From the NCBI GenBank assembly GCA_965235635.1, contig CBDDYR010000002.1, positions 1 to 64,000 of the forward strand: DNA of 64,000 nucleotides. The letters run 5' to 3'. Source of the DNA: Fontibacterium meridianamericanum (lineage in GTDB: Bacteria > Pseudomonadota > Alphaproteobacteria > Pelagibacterales > Pelagibacteraceae). This document shows positions 62,923-64,000 of this stretch, one piece after another. The translations under genes and the position numbers were made by a program. How positions within the stretch are numbered: the first letter of the stretch is position 1; every line of letters starts with the position of its first letter. Below the pieces are notes generated by a model, which worked only from the letters and a program-made list of their open reading frames with translations, did no database searches and was not told the DNA's origin.

Positions 62923-63732
62923 ATGAAAATAATTAAAACAGCAAATAAAATAACTTTAGAATTATTAAATAAAAAAAAAATTGGCTTTATCCCGACTATG
63001 GGATGTTTGCATGAAGGACATGTCTCATTAATCCAAAAATCAAAAAAGAAAAAGTTATTAACGGTAGTGAGTATATTCGTAAATCCACTTCAGTTTAATA
63101 ATAAAAAAGATTTTAGAAAATATCCTAAAACTATATTAGCAGATTTAAATATATGTAAAAAAAATAAAGTAGATTATGTCTATCTACCAAGTAAAAAAGA
63201 TATTTATCCTGAAAAAAAAATTATTATCAAAAATAAAATTCATTTTTTTAAAAATTATATGGAAGGTAAATTTAGGCCAGGACATTTTGAGGGAGTTATA
63301 GAGGTGGTTAAAAGATTATTGAATCACGTAAAAACTAATTATCTTTTCCTTGGAAAAAAAGATTATCAACAATTAATTATAATTAAAAAATATTTAAGCA
63401 GTATTAATTCAAAAATAAAAATTATTCCTTGTGAAACTATAAGAGCTAAAAATGGTGTTGCTTTGTCATCTAGGAATAAACTTTTAAATCAAAGTTCATT
63501 AAATATTGCTGGTAAAATTATTAATTTTTTACGAAAAAATAAAAATCATATTATTAGATCTAAAAATAACTCTTATTTTATAAAAAAAATTAAGAATTTT
63601 GGCGCTAAAAAAGTTGATTATTTATCGGCATTTAATTTAAGAAAATTAAAAAAAACTAATAAACCATCAACAAATACCAGAGTATTTCTTGCCTATTATT
63701 TAGGTGGGGTAAGATTGATAGACAACTTTTAA
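62923..63732 (+). CDS. panC: pantothenate synthetase
   Basis: ATP-dependent joining of pantoate and beta-alanine to pantothenate, precursor for CoA (coaD is also in the window). 269 residues: FIPTMGCLHEGHVSLIQKS (HIGH-like motif), IFVNPLQFNNKKDFRKYP, FRPGHFEGVIEVVKRLLN, LGKKDYQQL and ALSSRNKLLN. Very Lys/Asn rich. Divergent from galU with a 24-base spacer. Confidence 0.95.
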   Translation: MKIIKTANKITLELLNKKKIGFIPTMGCLHEGHVSLIQKSKKKKLLTVVSIFVNPLQFNNKKDFRKYPKTILADLNICKKNKVDYVYLPSKKDIYPEKKIIIKNKIHFFKNYMEGKFRPGHFEGVIEVVKRLLNHVKTNYLFLGKKDYQQLIIIKKYLSSINSKIKIIPCETIRAKNGVALSSRNKLLNQSSLNIAGKIINFLRKNKNHIIRSKNNSYFIKKIKNFGAKKVDYLSAFNLRKLKKTNKPSTNTRVFLAYYLGGVRLIDNF

Positions 63733-64000
63733 TGAGTATTAAAACATCCTCTTTTGAAATTAAAATATCAAATAAACCTGTTGGTTATAAAGAAGCAGTA
63801 AATTTTTTAGAAGATAGGGTTTTAAAAGTTCATGCTAACTTAGAAAAGGAACTAATTTGGATATTAGAGCATGATTCAATTTATACAAAAGGGATAAGTG
63901 CATCTGATAATGATTTATTAATGCCAAACTTATTTCCTGTAATTGAAACCAATCGTGGAGGGAAATTTACCTATCATGGTCCTGGACAAAAAATAATTTA
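63732..64000 (+). CDS. lipB: lipoyl(octanoyl) transferase, 5' part only
   Basis: Transfers octanoate from acyl carrier protein to lipoate-dependent enzymes. ATG at 63732 overlaps the panC stop by one base. The visible 89 residues include ELIWILEHDSIYTKGISAS and the diagnostic RGGKFTYHGPGQ, which holds the acyl-pocket motif. The window ends there, so the catalytic Cys/Lys region (usually near residue 170) cannot be seen. Confidence 0.93.
   Translation, partial: MSIKTSSFEIKISNKPVGYKEAVNFLEDRVLKVHANLEKELIWILEHDSIYTKGISASDNDLLMPNLFPVIETNRGGKFTYHGPGQKII

Overview
The window looks like a single piece of a small, AT-rich (roughly 30% G+C by eye) alphaproteobacterial chromosome of the streamlined marine kind (SAR11/Pelagibacterales or HIMB59-like; the sequence alone does not let me choose). 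The evidence is gene order and family type: ctaA-rplM-rpsI-argC-hom-glpX-recJ; rpmF-plsX-ihfA-merR; glyA-nrdR-ribD-ribE-ribBX-ribH-nusB-hppA; slt|dapA-smpB-folK-rsh-pyrE-pdxJ-acpS-lepB-rnc-era-recO-parC; gatCAB|ruvX-pyrB-pyrC-plsY-topA; clpS-clpA. These clusters are characteristic of Alphaproteobacteria, and the Shemin-type 5-aminolevulinate synthase (HemA) agrees. Spacers are tiny, 1-4 nt start/stop overlaps are common, and no insertion sequence, phage, CRISPR or rRNA gene is visible.

Layout. 1-1842: decayed remains of three minus-strand genes for secreted proteins, the only non-housekeeping-looking stretch. 1.9-8 kb: DUF502 protein, M48 lipoprotein protease, tRNA-Lys, tgt, cyclophilin, coaD, tRNA-Pro, a SufU-like protein, glutathione peroxidase, an FAH-family enzyme, tRNA-Glu. 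8-15 kb: recJ to ctaA operon. 15-18 kb: chorismate mutase, rpmG, merR, ihfA, plsX, rpmF, a BamE/OmlA lipoprotein. 18-26 kb: H+-pyrophosphatase and the riboflavin/glyA cluster, then rpiB. 26-29 kb: divergent hemA/hemB and a flavin reductase. 29-39 kb: the long parC-to-dapA minus-strand run. 39-43 kb: slt, a membrane protein, tRNA-Ser, a small secreted protein, an SMR transporter. 43-48 kb: pirin, typA, DUF2805, peroxiredoxin, trhO, an O-methyltransferase. 48-57 kb: gatBAC and, divergently, ruvX-pyrB-pyrC-plsY-topA-ridA. 58-64 kb: clpA-clpS, ugd, galU, panC and the start of lipB.

Two things stand out. First, six conserved genes (recJ, ctaA, pirin, peroxiredoxin, topA, galU) are each broken by exactly one extra base; removing that base restores a full-length, family-typical protein every time. 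This one-sided pattern suggests base-insertion sequencing or assembly error more than biology, and the reader should treat these six as probably intact genes. Second, several enzymes carry altered active or metal sites: Tgt has lost two of three zinc cysteines, the pyrB-linked dihydroorotase lacks its HxH metal motif, and the cyclohydrolase II half of RibBA lacks its zinc cysteines. Several familiar neighbours (fabH, thiL, rpoZ, dprA) are missing from their customary slots. I did not find convincing evidence of a new multi-gene system here.
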